A stretch of 16,496 bases of DNA. It comes from Rhodospirillaceae bacterium (GTDB taxonomy: Bacteria; Pseudomonadota; Alphaproteobacteria; Rhodospirillales; Magnetovibrionaceae). The stretch spans positions 1 through 16,496 of the forward strand of contig JAOULV010000004.1 in NCBI GenBank assembly GCA_029881835.1. Direction: 5' to 3'. Positions 1 through 6,190 of the stretch are shown here, piece by piece (position 1 is the stretch's first letter; each line of letters starts with the position of its first letter). The notes beneath the pieces are model-generated. The model saw nothing but the letters and a program-made list of their open reading frames with translations, made no database searches and was not told the DNA's origin. Made by a program: the position numbers and the translations under genes.

Positions 1-27
1 GATACCTACAAGCCGTAATTTTTTTGG

Positions 28-873
28 TTATTTTGCCCGGTTGCTTTCGGCAAACGAATAAAGCGCAATCGCCGCCGCGTTTGAAAGGTTCAGGCTTTCA
101 ACATCACCCGATATGGGAATTTTCACCAAATGGTCGCAGGTTTCGGCAACCAAACGCCTTAAGCCCGACCCTTCGGCGCCAAGCACAATCGCCACCCGGC
201 CCTTCATCACGCCCGCTTGCAAAACTTCCCCGGCGCTACCATCAAGTCCGATTGCCCAAAATTCAGCCCGTTTCATATCATCAATTGCGCGCGAAATGTT
301 GGTGACGCGTATTAGCGGCAACCTTTCGGCCGCCCCCGATGCGGCCTTGGCCATGGTTGCGGTCATTTCCGGGGCGTGGCGGTCTTGCACCACCAATCCC
401 ATGGCGCCAAAAGCCGCAGCCGAGCGCATAACCGCACCGATGTTGCGCGGATCGGTCGCCTGATCAAGCACCACGATGCACGCACTTTGCTGGCCTTGGG
501 CTAATTCTAAAAGGTCTTCTAATTCCGGCTGTTCCAGACTGGCAACCTGCACCGCCAGCCCTTGGTGCACCGCGCCCCAGCCAAAAATTTCATCCAATGC
601 GCCGCGGTCTTTTTGTTCAGGCGTGGGCCGGGTGGTGTCTGATTGCAGGGCGGCATTTTTTATTTCGTCCATCAGGCCGTCATCTACCCCTTGATTGGAA
701 ATGACAATACGCAGGATTTTACGCTCAGGGTTGGCGATGGCGGCAAGACCGGCGTGGCGGCCAAAAACCCAGTTTTTATGGGCATGAACGCTTGGCTCGT
801 CCGCACCTGCGCCTTCTTTCCGGCTTTTTCCCGGCCCTCTTTGCATTATTTTTTTTCTGCTTTTGCGGCTCAT
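28..873 (-). CDS. rlmB: 23S rRNA (guanosine-2'-O-)-methyltransferase RlmB, TrmH/SpoU family
   Basis: SAM-dependent ribose methyltransferase; the E. coli family member makes Gm2251 in the 23S rRNA peptidyl-transferase loop. With the start used here the protein has 281 residues. A basic N-terminal tail comes first, then the SpoU substrate-binding domain (starting about WVFGRHAGL) and the knotted catalytic domain. The three SpoU motifs are visible: DPRNIGAVMRSAAAFG (about 141-156), VLGAEGSGLR (about 230-239) and SLNLSNAAA (about 260-268). The ATG at 873 was chosen because GGAG lies 9 nt upstream of it. An in-frame GTG at 936 would add 21 residues and an ATG at 888 would add 5, but neither has as good a ribosome site. 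E. coli RlmB is shorter (243 aa) because it lacks the basic tail. It diverges from the tRNA-tuf unit. The family is certain; the exact rRNA target is inferred. Confidence 0.9.
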   Translation of the reverse strand: MSRKSRKKIMQRGPGKSRKEGAGADEPSVHAHKNWVFGRHAGLAAIANPERKILRIVISNQGVDDGLMDEIKNAALQSDTTRPTPEQKDRGALDEIFGWGAVHQGLAVQVASLEQPELEDLLELAQGQQSACIVVLDQATDPRNIGAVMRSAAAFGAMGLVVQDRHAPEMTATMAKAASGAAERLPLIRVTNISRAIDDMKRAEFWAIGLDGSAGEVLQAGVMKGRVAIVLGAEGSGLRRLVAETCDHLVKIPISGDVESLNLSNAAAIALYSFAESNRAK

Positions 874-1030
874 GGGCTGCTTCTCCATTTTGGGGTCGGG
901 GGGGATATTTTTGCGCCCATTTACGCCTTTTGCCACCCTATTAGCACCACCTAAGTGGGCTTGTCTGCAAGGCAGTTGGCAATAATGTAAAAAAGTCCTT
1001 CAAGCAAAGGGTTTTTAAGCCTTTTCTCGG

Positions 1031-1058
1031 TTGACAATAACCGCCAAATGCTCATAGT
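1031..1058 (+). promoter_or_regulatory. Candidate distal promoter of the tRNA-Tyr/tRNA-Gly/tuf unit
   Basis: A perfect -35 box TTGACA (1031-1036) is followed after 16 nt by CATAGT (1053-1058), a 4/6 match to the -10 consensus. Transcription would start near 1065, about 67 nt before tRNA-Tyr. The weak -10 box limits confidence. Confidence 0.4.
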
Positions 1059-1066
1059 TCGCACCG

Positions 1067-1094
1067 TTCAATCTGCCTGCTGACAACATATAAT
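1067..1094 (+). promoter_or_regulatory. Candidate proximal promoter of the tRNA-Tyr/tRNA-Gly/tuf unit
   Basis: A perfect -10 box TATAAT (1089-1094) sits 16 nt after a poor -35 (TTCAAT, 1067-1072). The implied start near 1101 leaves a leader of about 30 nt before the tRNA-Tyr 5' end, a typical distance for a tRNA promoter. It may act together with the TTGACA-containing site just upstream. Confidence 0.45.
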
Positions 1095-1131
1095 ATAGGT
1101 ATCAGGCGGTGTGTTTTTCCCGACTTTTTAA

Positions 1132-1217
1132 GGAGGGATGCCCGAGTGGCTAAAGGGGGCGGGCTGTAAACCCGCTGGCTCACGCCTACGTAGGTTCGAA
1201 TCCTACTCCCTCCACCA
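1132..1217 (+). tRNA. tRNA-Tyr (anticodon GTA)
   Basis: Class II tRNA of 86 nt with encoded CCA (1215-1217). The acceptor stem GGAGGGA (1132-1138) pairs with TCCCTCC (1207-1213), and the discriminator is A1214. The anticodon stem GCGGG/CCCGC encloses loop CTGTAAA, with anticodon GTA at 1166-1168. A long variable arm, as expected for tRNA-Tyr, precedes the T arm containing GGTTCGAATCC. It is the first gene of a tRNA-tuf transcription unit, 47 nt before tRNA-Gly. Confidence 0.97.
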
Positions 1218-1264
1218 GAATACGGGTCGGCGAAAATCGCAGACGAACGAAGGCGATATCGCTT

Positions 1265-1338
1265 GCGGGTGTAGCTCAATGGTAGAGCAGAAGCCTTCCA
1301 AGCTTACGACGAGGGTTCGATTCCCTTCACCCGCTCCA
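1265..1338 (+). tRNA. tRNA-Gly (anticodon TCC)
   Basis: 74 nt with encoded CCA (1336-1338). Acceptor GCGGGTG (1265-1271) pairs with CACCCGC (1328-1334), and the discriminator is T1335. The D stem is GCTC/GAGC. The anticodon loop CTTCCAA carries TCC at 1297-1299, and the T arm is GAGGG-TTCGATT-CCCTT. It lies between tRNA-Tyr and tuf, as glyT lies after tyrU and upstream of tufB in E. coli, so the three are probably cotranscribed and processed. Confidence 0.97.
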
Positions 1339-1369
1339 TTCTTTTTTTAAAAGGGGGGATGGAGCAAGT

Positions 1370-1398
1370 TTAAGAAGATCAAGTTTTAAGAGTATAAA
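1370..1398 (+). promoter_or_regulatory. Possible internal promoter for tuf
   Basis: TTAAGA (1370-1375, 4/6 match to TTGACA), a 17-nt spacer and TATAAA (1393-1398, 5/6 match to TATAAT). Transcription would begin near 1405, about 53 nt before the tuf ATG. It could give tuf transcripts independent of the tRNAs. The surrounding sequence is A/T-rich, so a chance match is possible. Confidence 0.35.
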
Positions 1399-1457
1399 GT
1401 AGCAACCGTTTTTATTATTTAGCTTGGCTAACAACCAGACTTTAAGGAATTAAAGGC

Positions 1458-2648
1458 ATGTCTAAGGAAAAGTTTGAGCGTACTAAACCGCACTGCAACA
1501 TCGGTACCGTTGGTCACGTTGATCACGGCAAAACCACGTTGACAGCTGCCATCACCAAGGTTCTATCCGAAACCGGTGGAGCCACATTCTCCGGCTATGC
1601 CGATATCGACAAGGCCCCGGAAGAACGCGAACGCGGCATCACCATTTCAACCGCCCACGTTGAATATGAAACCGAAAAACGCCACTACGCCCACGTTGAT
1701 TGCCCGGGTCACGCCGATTATGTAAAAAACATGATCACCGGTGCGGCCCAGATGGACGGCGGTATCTTGGTTGTTTCTGCCGCTGACGGCCCCATGCCAC
1801 AAACCCGCGAGCACATCTTGCTTGCCCGTCAGGTTGGTGTTCCTTCACTGGTTGTTTACATGAACAAAGTTGACCAGGTCGATGACGCCGAACTGCTTGA
1901 ACTGGTTGAAATGGAAATCCGTGAGCTTCTATCAAGCTATGATTTCCCTGGCGACGATATTCCCATCGTTAAAGGCTCAGCCCTGGCCGCCCTTGAAGGC
2001 CGTGATGACGAAATCGGCAAGAACTCAATCTTGGAACTGATGAAAGCTGTTGATGAATACATTCCCCAGCCCGAACGTCCAAAGAACAAACCGTTCTTGA
2101 TGCCAATCGAAGACGTGTTCTCGATTTCCGGTCGCGGTACCGTTGTAACCGGTCGTATCGAAAGCGGCGTGGTCAAGGTTGGTGACGAAATCGAAATCGT
2201 CGGTATCAAAGACACCATCAAAACCACCTGTACCGGTGTTGAAATGTTCCGCAAACTTCTCGATAGCGGCGAAGCCGGTGACAACGTTGGCGTACTGCTG
2301 CGCGGTACCAAACGTGAAGAAGTTGAACGTGGTCAGGTTTTGGCCGCAACCGGTTCAATCACACCACACACCACATTCACCGCAGAAGCCTACATTCTGA
2401 CCAAAGAAGAAGGCGGTCGTCATACCCCGTTCTTCTCTAACTACCGTCCGCAGTTTTACTTCCGTACCACCGACGTTACCGGTTCGGTCAAACTGCCAGA
2501 AGGTACCGAAATGGTCATGCCGGGCGACAACATCTCCATGGAAGTAACGCTAATCGCGCCAATCGCCATGGACGAAGGCCTGCGTTTCGCTATCCGCGAA
2601 GGTGGCCGTACCGTTGGTGCGGGCGTTGTGGCGAAGGTGATTGCTTAA
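1458..2648 (+). CDS. tuf: Elongation factor Tu
   Basis: GTPase that carries aminoacyl-tRNA to the ribosomal A site in the cytoplasm. 396 residues, the usual length (E. coli 394). The G-domain motifs are complete: G1 GHVDHGKT (19-26), G2 RGITI (59-63), G3 DCPGH (81-85), G4 NKVD (136-139) and G5 SAL (174-176). Beta-barrel domains 2 and 3 follow and are full length. Start ATG 1458 has AAGGAA at 1444-1449. The gene follows two tRNA genes, as E. coli tufB does, and ends in a strong intrinsic terminator. Many alphaproteobacteria carry a second tuf after fusA; that region lies outside this window, so copy number cannot be judged here. Confidence 0.99.
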   Translation: MSKEKFERTKPHCNIGTVGHVDHGKTTLTAAITKVLSETGGATFSGYADIDKAPEERERGITISTAHVEYETEKRHYAHVDCPGHADYVKNMITGAAQMDGGILVVSAADGPMPQTREHILLARQVGVPSLVVYMNKVDQVDDAELLELVEMEIRELLSSYDFPGDDIPIVKGSALAALEGRDDEIGKNSILELMKAVDEYIPQPERPKNKPFLMPIEDVFSISGRGTVVTGRIESGVVKVGDEIEIVGIKDTIKTTCTGVEMFRKLLDSGEAGDNVGVLLRGTKREEVERGQVLAATGSITPHTTFTAEAYILTKEEGGRHTPFFSNYRPQFYFRTTDVTGSVKLPEGTEMVMPGDNISMEVTLIAPIAMDEGLRFAIREGGRTVGAGVVAKVIA

Positions 2649-2660
2649 AAAAACTAAAGA

Positions 2661-2695
2661 AAACAGGGCCTCAGCGTCTGGGGCCCTGTTTTTTT
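2661..2695 (+). terminator. Intrinsic terminator of tuf
   Basis: AAACAGGGCCTCAG (2661-2674) pairs with CTGGGGCCCTGTTT (2678-2691): 14 bp with a single G-U pair and a CGT loop. A run of seven T (2689-2695) follows. It starts 12 nt after the tuf stop codon and separates the tRNA-tuf unit from the tRNA-Trp-secE unit. Confidence 0.93.
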
Positions 2696-2719
2696 AAGAC
2701 TATTGCTGGACATGGAAGC

Positions 2720-2745
2720 GGAAAGGGGGTATTTCCCCACTTTCC
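2720..2745 (+). other. Hairpin between the tuf terminator and tRNA-Trp
   Basis: GGAAAGGGG (2720-2728) and neighbouring G2729 pair with CCCC (2735-2738) and CTTTCC (2740-2745). This gives 10 bp with one bulged A (2739) and a TATTT loop. No T run follows, so it is not a canonical terminator. A second inverted repeat, ACAGGCG/CGCCTGT, lies further on at 2767-2790. Function unknown. Confidence 0.5.
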
Positions 2746-2774
2746 CGACCGAATAGGGGATTTTGGACAGGCGG

Positions 2775-2780
2775 TATATT
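2775..2780 (+). promoter_or_regulatory. Possible -10 box for the tRNA-Trp-secE unit
   Basis: TATATT (5/6 match to TATAAT) would start transcription near 2787, 56 nt before tRNA-Trp. A promoter is expected here because the tuf terminator lies upstream, but I see no convincing -35 box at 16-18 nt spacing. The box also falls inside the loop of an inverted repeat (2767-2790). Confidence 0.25.
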
Positions 2781-2842
2781 TTGCGCCTGTTTGCTCTTTT
2801 TCGGGGCTTTTTAGGGTCTTTTGAACGGACCTAAATGGTTAA

Positions 2843-2918
<76 letters not shown>

Positions 2919-2985
2919 TCACTATATAAAGTAAGCCATGTGGCAAAAGTTATTTGTGTTTGATTTTAAGAATAGAAAATAAGAA

Positions 2986-3183
2986 ATGGCAAAAACAAGC
3001 CCAGCACAGTTTATTGAAGAGGTTCGTCGGGAAACATCCAAGGTAACTTGGCCAACCCGCAAAGAAGCAGGTATTTCAACAACCATGGTATTTATCATGG
3101 TTATACTTGCCGCCGCATTCTTCTTTATTGTTGACCAAGTGCTAGCGGTTGGCGTTAAAGCCATTCTAGGTATTGGAGCTTAA
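2986..3183 (+). CDS. secE: Preprotein translocase subunit SecE
   Basis: Essential small subunit of the SecYEG translocon in the inner membrane, clamping SecY. 65 residues, the short form. It has an amphipathic N-terminal helix, the conserved VTWPTRKE signature (20-27) and one transmembrane helix (about 31-55, rich in V, I, F, A and M). E. coli SecE has two extra N-terminal helices that are absent here, as in most bacteria. The ribosome site is poor, with only an A-rich AAGAA immediately before ATG 2986. The stop codon is 3 nt from the nusG ATG, so the two are translationally close and presumably cotranscribed. Confidence 0.96.
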   Translation: MAKTSPAQFIEEVRRETSKVTWPTRKEAGISTTMVFIMVILAAAFFFIVDQVLAVGVKAILGIGA

Positions 3184-3186
3184 TTG

Positions 3187-3723
3187 ATGGCCGCTAAGTG
3201 GTACGTCATTCACGTATATTCCGGCTTTGAAAAAAAGGTCGCAAGTTCCATCGAGGAACAGGCCAAGCAGGCCGGAATGGACGACAAGATTCTGCAGGTT
3301 TTGGTGCCTAGCGAAGAAGTGGTGGAAGTACGCCGCGGAACCAAGGTATCAAGTGACCGCAAATTTTTCCCCGGCTACGTGCTGGTTGAAATGGATATGA
3401 CCGATGCCGCATGGCATTTGGTAAGAAACACACCAAAGGTCAGTGGATTTTTGGGAACACGCGACAAGCCGACCCCGATTTCGGAAGCCGAGGCGAAGCG
3501 TATACTTAATCAGGTTGAGGAAGGGGTTGACCGTCCAAGACCTTCAATTGTTTTCGAAATCGGCGAACAGGTTCGCGTTACCGATGGCCCATTTGCATCG
3601 TTTAACGGCCTGATTGAAGATGTCGATGAAGAACGTGCCCGAGTTAAGGTCGCAGTTAGTATCTTTGGGCGCGCAACACCGGTGGAACTTGAATATTCAC
3701 AGGTAGAAAAAGCGACCCAGTAG
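3187..3723 (+). CDS. nusG: Transcription termination/antitermination factor NusG
   Basis: Binds RNA polymerase, suppresses pausing, and links it to Rho or to ribosomal protein S10. 178 residues. The NGN domain begins KWYVIHVYSGFEKKV and includes FPGYVLV (61-67). The C-terminal KOW domain (about 125-178) has the VRVTDGPFASFNG motif. I start at ATG 3187, which gives MAAKWYV and has GGAG (3175-3178) 8 nt upstream, inside the end of secE. A TTG three bases earlier would add one residue and is less likely. It is followed by an 86-nt gap with a probable L1 operator before rplK. Confidence 0.98.
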   Translation: MAAKWYVIHVYSGFEKKVASSIEEQAKQAGMDDKILQVLVPSEEVVEVRRGTKVSSDRKFFPGYVLVEMDMTDAAWHLVRNTPKVSGFLGTRDKPTPISEAEAKRILNQVEEGVDRPRPSIVFEIGEQVRVTDGPFASFNGLIEDVDEERARVKVAVSIFGRATPVELEYSQVEKATQ

Positions 3724-3745
3724 TTAGTAGTTATAAGTATTAAAC

Positions 3746-3778
3746 ACCGTGGGAGGCCCGCCATAGCCGCACCACGGT
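3746..3778 (+). promoter_or_regulatory. Putative ribosomal protein L1 binding site (autogenous operator) in the rplK leader
   Basis: ACCGTGG (3746-3752) pairs perfectly with CCACGGT (3772-3778). An asymmetric internal loop (GA opposite GCA) separates this from an inner GGC (3755-3757)/GCC (3766-3768) helix. The 5' side reads GTGGGAGGC, which is also found in the 23S rRNA L1-binding stalk (E. coli GGUGGGAGGCU). L1 of E. coli represses rplK-rplA by binding such an mRNA copy just before rplK, so the position fits. Assignment is by resemblance and location. Confidence 0.6.
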
Positions 3779-3809
3779 CTCAGCAACCAAATTAGAAACT
3801 GAGGATAAA

Positions 3810-4238
3810 ATGGCTAAAAAAGTGAAAGCAATTGTGAAATTGCAGGTACCGGCTGGTGCCGCTAACCCGTCACCGCCAATCGGCCCGGCTCTTGGCCAGG
3901 CTGGTCTTAACATCATGGAATTCTGTAAAGCGTTTAACGCGCAGACCCAACAGTTGGAACAGGGCATGCCCATTCCGGTTGTTATTACTGCGTATCAGGA
4001 TGCTTCATTTGATTTCGTTACCAAAACTCCTCCGGCAAGCTTTTTCTTGAAGAAAGCGGCAAAAATCAAAAAGGGTTCTGGCCTTACCGGTCGCGAAACC
4101 GTTGGCACAGTGACATTTGCGCAGTGCCGTGAAATTGCCGAACAGAAAATGGCAGACCTTAACGCCCATGACCTTGATGCCGCCGCCGAAATGATCGCCG
4201 GCTCAGCAGTGTCTATGGGCCTTGAAGTGGTGAGGTAA
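3810..4238 (+). CDS. rplK: 50S ribosomal protein L11
   Basis: Binds the GTPase-associated region of 23S rRNA at the base of the L7/L12 stalk. 142 residues, the normal length. The proline-rich hinge of the N-terminal domain is clear (SPPIGPALGQ, 21-30), and the C-terminal RNA-binding domain carries KIKKGSG and ends in SMGLEV. Lys residues near the N-terminus and after FC (K40) match sites that PrmA methylates in E. coli. ATG 3810 has GAGG at 3801-3804. The rplA coding region starts 5 nt after the stop codon, giving the classic L11-L1 pair. Confidence 0.99.
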   Translation: MAKKVKAIVKLQVPAGAANPSPPIGPALGQAGLNIMEFCKAFNAQTQQLEQGMPIPVVITAYQDASFDFVTKTPPASFFLKKAAKIKKGSGLTGRETVGTVTFAQCREIAEQKMADLNAHDLDAAAEMIAGSAVSMGLEVVR

Positions 4239-4243
4239 TAGTG

Positions 4244-4939
4244 ATGGGAAATATCGGAAAACGTTTCAAAAAAGCAAGCGAAGGCATAGATCGCGAAAAG
4301 CTTTATAATATTGCCGAAGCCGTTAAGTTGGTGAAAGCTGGCGCTACATCTAAATTTGATGAAACCGTTGAAATTGCAATTAACCTTGGGGTTGACCCAA
4401 AACACGCCGACCAGATGGTTCGTGGTGTTGTGGCGCTTCCTAACGGAACCGGTAAATCGGTTCGTGTTGCAGTATTCGCCAAGGGCGACAAGGCCGAAGA
4501 AGCACGCAAAGCCGGTGCCGACCTAGTGGGCGACGATGACTTGGCCGAAAAAATTCAAAAAGGCGAAAGCGGATTTGATCGCTGCATCGCGACCCCTGAT
4601 ATGATGGTAACCGTCGGTAAATTGGGTAAGGTTCTTGGCCCCCGTGGTCTTATGCCAAACCCCAAGCTTGGCACCGTTACCAACGATGTCGCCAAGGCAG
4701 TTAAAGATGCCAAAGGTGGACAAATTGAATTTCGCGCCGAAAAAGAAGGCATCGTTCATGCCGGTATTGGCAAAGCCAGCTTTGATGAAAAAGCTTTGGC
4801 AGAAAATGTCAGTACCTTTATTAACGCAATTAACAAAGCCAAGCCATCGGGCGTGAAGGGTGTGTACATGAAGGGCATATCCATCAGTTCAACCATGGGC
4901 CCTGGCGTTAAGATTGATATGGCCTCAACCGTAGGATAA
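4244..4939 (+). CDS. rplA: 50S ribosomal protein L1
   Basis: Builds the mobile L1 stalk that guides deacylated tRNA out of the E site; in many bacteria it also represses its own operon. 231 residues (E. coli 234). The L1 signature GPRGLMPNPK is at about 132-141, and FDETVEIAINLGVDPKHADQ marks the N-terminal half of domain I. I start at ATG 4244 (MGNIGKRFKK), with GAGG at 4232-4235 lying within the end of rplK. A GTG at 4241 is in frame but would only add one residue. After the stop there are 314 nt without a gene before rplJ. Confidence 0.98.
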   Translation: MGNIGKRFKKASEGIDREKLYNIAEAVKLVKAGATSKFDETVEIAINLGVDPKHADQMVRGVVALPNGTGKSVRVAVFAKGDKAEEARKAGADLVGDDDLAEKIQKGESGFDRCIATPDMMVTVGKLGKVLGPRGLMPNPKLGTVTNDVAKAVKDAKGGQIEFRAEKEGIVHAGIGKASFDEKALAENVSTFINAINKAKPSGVKGVYMKGISISSTMGPGVKIDMASTVG

Positions 4940-4966
4940 GACCCGCGGTTCGTAGGTTAAAAAGTT

Positions 4967-5017
4967 TCACTGCTGCGGTGCAGTAGTGATCGAAAACGGA
5001 AAGGTTTTTCCGTTTTC
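4967..5017 (+). other. Twin stable hairpins upstream of the L10 leader
   Basis: Hairpin A: TCACTGCTGC (4967-4976), loop GGT, GCAGTAGTGA (4980-4989); 10 bp with one G-U. Hairpin B: GAAAACGGAAA (4992-5002), loop GGTT, TTTCCGTTTTC (5007-5017); 11 perfect bp. They are 2 nt apart, start 27 nt after the rplA stop, and end 2 nt before the L10-leader closing stem. No T run follows B. They could be a processing site, a 3' end for rplKA mRNA, or part of the leader. Confidence 0.6.
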
Positions 5018-5019
5018 AC

Positions 5020-5149
5020 CCTGTCCAAGACAGTAGGTGTCAGGCAATTTGGTCTGATTTAAAGATTTTTCGCCTACCGAGACAGTGCACTAAACCGTTT
5101 CAACCGCCCCCTTGGGGGAAGAACGGCTTGAACTGTTGCACTGGACAGG
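5020..5149 (+). promoter_or_regulatory. L10 leader (autogenous control of rplJ-rplL)
   Basis: A three-way junction can be drawn by eye. The closing stem is CCTGTCCA (5020-5027)/TGGACAGG (5142-5149). One arm is GTAGGTG (5033-5039)/CGCCTAC (5071-5077), topped by TCAG/CTGA. The other arm is GTGCA (5085-5089)/TGCAC (5137-5141), then TTCAA/TTGAA and CCG/CGG with a C bulge, then CCCCC TT GGGGG at the tip. Position and architecture agree with the proteobacterial L10 leader, where the L10-L7/L12 complex binds and represses translation. I found no convincing promoter in the rplA-rplJ gap (4940-5253), although E. coli has one there. Confidence 0.75.
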
Positions 5150-5205
5150 TAATCGGGTTTCTAAAGAGCCTTTTTAAGGTTCCCCGGAAGCCCTGTTGTG
5201 CAACC

Positions 5206-5229
5206 GCATTTTTAATTTTTTAAAAATGC
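5206..5229 (+). other. A/T-rich perfect hairpin just before the rplJ start
   Basis: GCATTTTTAA (5206-5215) pairs with TTAAAAATGC (5220-5229) around a TTTT loop, giving 10 perfect bp. It ends 13 nt before the GGAG of rplJ. It may expose or shield the ribosome site, or be the structure that switches when L10 binds upstream. Confidence 0.5.
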
Positions 5230-5253
5230 ATATGAAGAAACTGGAGACGATCA

Positions 5254-5772
5254 GTGGACCGATCACAAAAACAAGAGCTGGTCGCTGAGCTTCACAAGAC
5301 CTTTAGTGACGCCGAAATGGTTGTTGTAACCCACTACTCGGGTTTGACCGTTACGGAGATGGAGGACTTGCGCACTAAAATGCTCGAAGCTGGCGCTGGC
5401 TTTAAAGTGACAAAAAATCGGCTTACGCGTCTCGCCTTGAAGGACACTAAGTTCGAAGGCATGACCGACATGTTTACCGGCCCAACCGGAATTGCGTACA
5501 GCGCAGACCCGGTAGCGGCCGCTAGGGTTGCGGTCAAATATGCCAAAGGCAACGAAAAATTCATCGTTGTTGGTGGCGCCTTGGGTGCGGAACAGTTGGA
5601 CGTTAATGCCGTAAAAGCATTGGCAACACTGCCCTCACTCGACGAACTGCGTGGCAAACTTGTGGGACTGCTACAAGCCCCAGCTACCAAGATTGCCGGT
5701 GTTACGCAAGCACCTGCTGGCCAGTTGGCCCGCGTTATGGGTGCTTACGCTTCTCAAGGTGAAGCCGCTTGA
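5254..5772 (+). CDS. rplJ: 50S ribosomal protein L10
   Basis: Anchors the L7/L12 dimers to the 23S rRNA stalk base; with L12 it binds its own mRNA leader. 172 residues (E. coli 165). The globular N-terminal domain begins MDRSQKQELVAEL and contains VVVTHYSGLTV (23-33) and KVTKNRL (51-57). The C-terminal helix that binds L12 follows an Ala/Gly-rich region. The start is GTG 5254, decided by GGAG at 5243-5246 and by the family N-terminus MDR. rplL follows after 46 nt. Confidence 0.98.
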   Translation: MDRSQKQELVAELHKTFSDAEMVVVTHYSGLTVTEMEDLRTKMLEAGAGFKVTKNRLTRLALKDTKFEGMTDMFTGPTGIAYSADPVAAARVAVKYAKGNEKFIVVGGALGAEQLDVNAVKALATLPSLDELRGKLVGLLQAPATKIAGVTQAPAGQLARVMGAYASQGEAA

Positions 5773-5818
5773 TCCGACACATCTGAACCAATTGTTCAAG
5801 CCTAAGGAGATTTAAATT

Positions 5819-6190
5819 ATGGCTAATCTAGACCAAATCGTAGAAGACCTTTCTGCCCTTACCGTTATGGAAGCGGCCGAACTTTCAAAAATGCTCGAAG
5901 AAAAGTGGGGCGTTTCCGCCGCCGCTCCGGTTGCTATGGCAGCCGCTCCGGGTGCAGCCGCAGAAGCAGCTGAAGAAAAGACCGAGTTCGACGTTGTTTT
6001 GACCGCCGCCGGCGATCAGAAAATCAACGTTATTAAAGAAGTTCGTGCAATCACCGGCCTTGGCTTGAAAGAAGCCAAAGACCTGGTTGAAGGCGCACCA
6101 AAGCCAGTCAAGGAAGGAATTTCCAAAGACGAAGCTGAGGAAATGAAAAAGAAACTCGAAGCAGCTGGTGCTAGCGTCGAGATCAAATAA
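5819..6190 (+). CDS. rplL: 50S ribosomal protein L7/L12
   Basis: Multi-copy stalk protein that recruits and activates the translational GTPases EF-Tu, EF-G, IF2 and RF3. 123 residues. It has the N-terminal dimerisation domain (about 1-32), a flexible Ala/Pro hinge (about 33-52), and the C-terminal factor-binding domain with INVIKEVRAITGLGLKEAK (69-87) and EGAPKPVKEG (91-100). A strong AAGGAGA (5804-5810) precedes ATG 5819, consistent with the higher yield L12 needs relative to L10. A 266-nt gap rich in inverted repeats separates it from rpoB. Confidence 0.99.
   Translation: MANLDQIVEDLSALTVMEAAELSKMLEEKWGVSAAAPVAMAAAPGAAAEAAEEKTEFDVVLTAAGDQKINVIKEVRAITGLGLKEAKDLVEGAPKPVKEGISKDEAEEMKKKLEAAGASVEIK

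Noticed and set aside
874..936. N-terminal extension of RlmB to the GTG at 936
   Set aside because: In frame but has no ribosome site at a sensible distance, whereas the ATG at 873 has GGAG 9 nt upstream. Kept only as an alternative start.
1253..1262. 10-bp palindrome GCGATATCGC between tRNA-Tyr and tRNA-Gly
   Set aside because: Short, with no loop, and could occur by chance; no operator partner or repeat seen nearby.
1339..1360. T7 run after tRNA-Gly as a terminator
   Set aside because: No hairpin directly precedes it apart from the tRNA T arm and acceptor, which are too far away, and tuf follows in the expected cotranscribed arrangement.
5196..5224. Promoter TTGTGC-N17-TTTAAA before rplJ
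   Set aside because: Both boxes are weak and the A/T bases are fully accounted for by the perfect hairpin at 5206-5229; it would also bypass the L10 leader.
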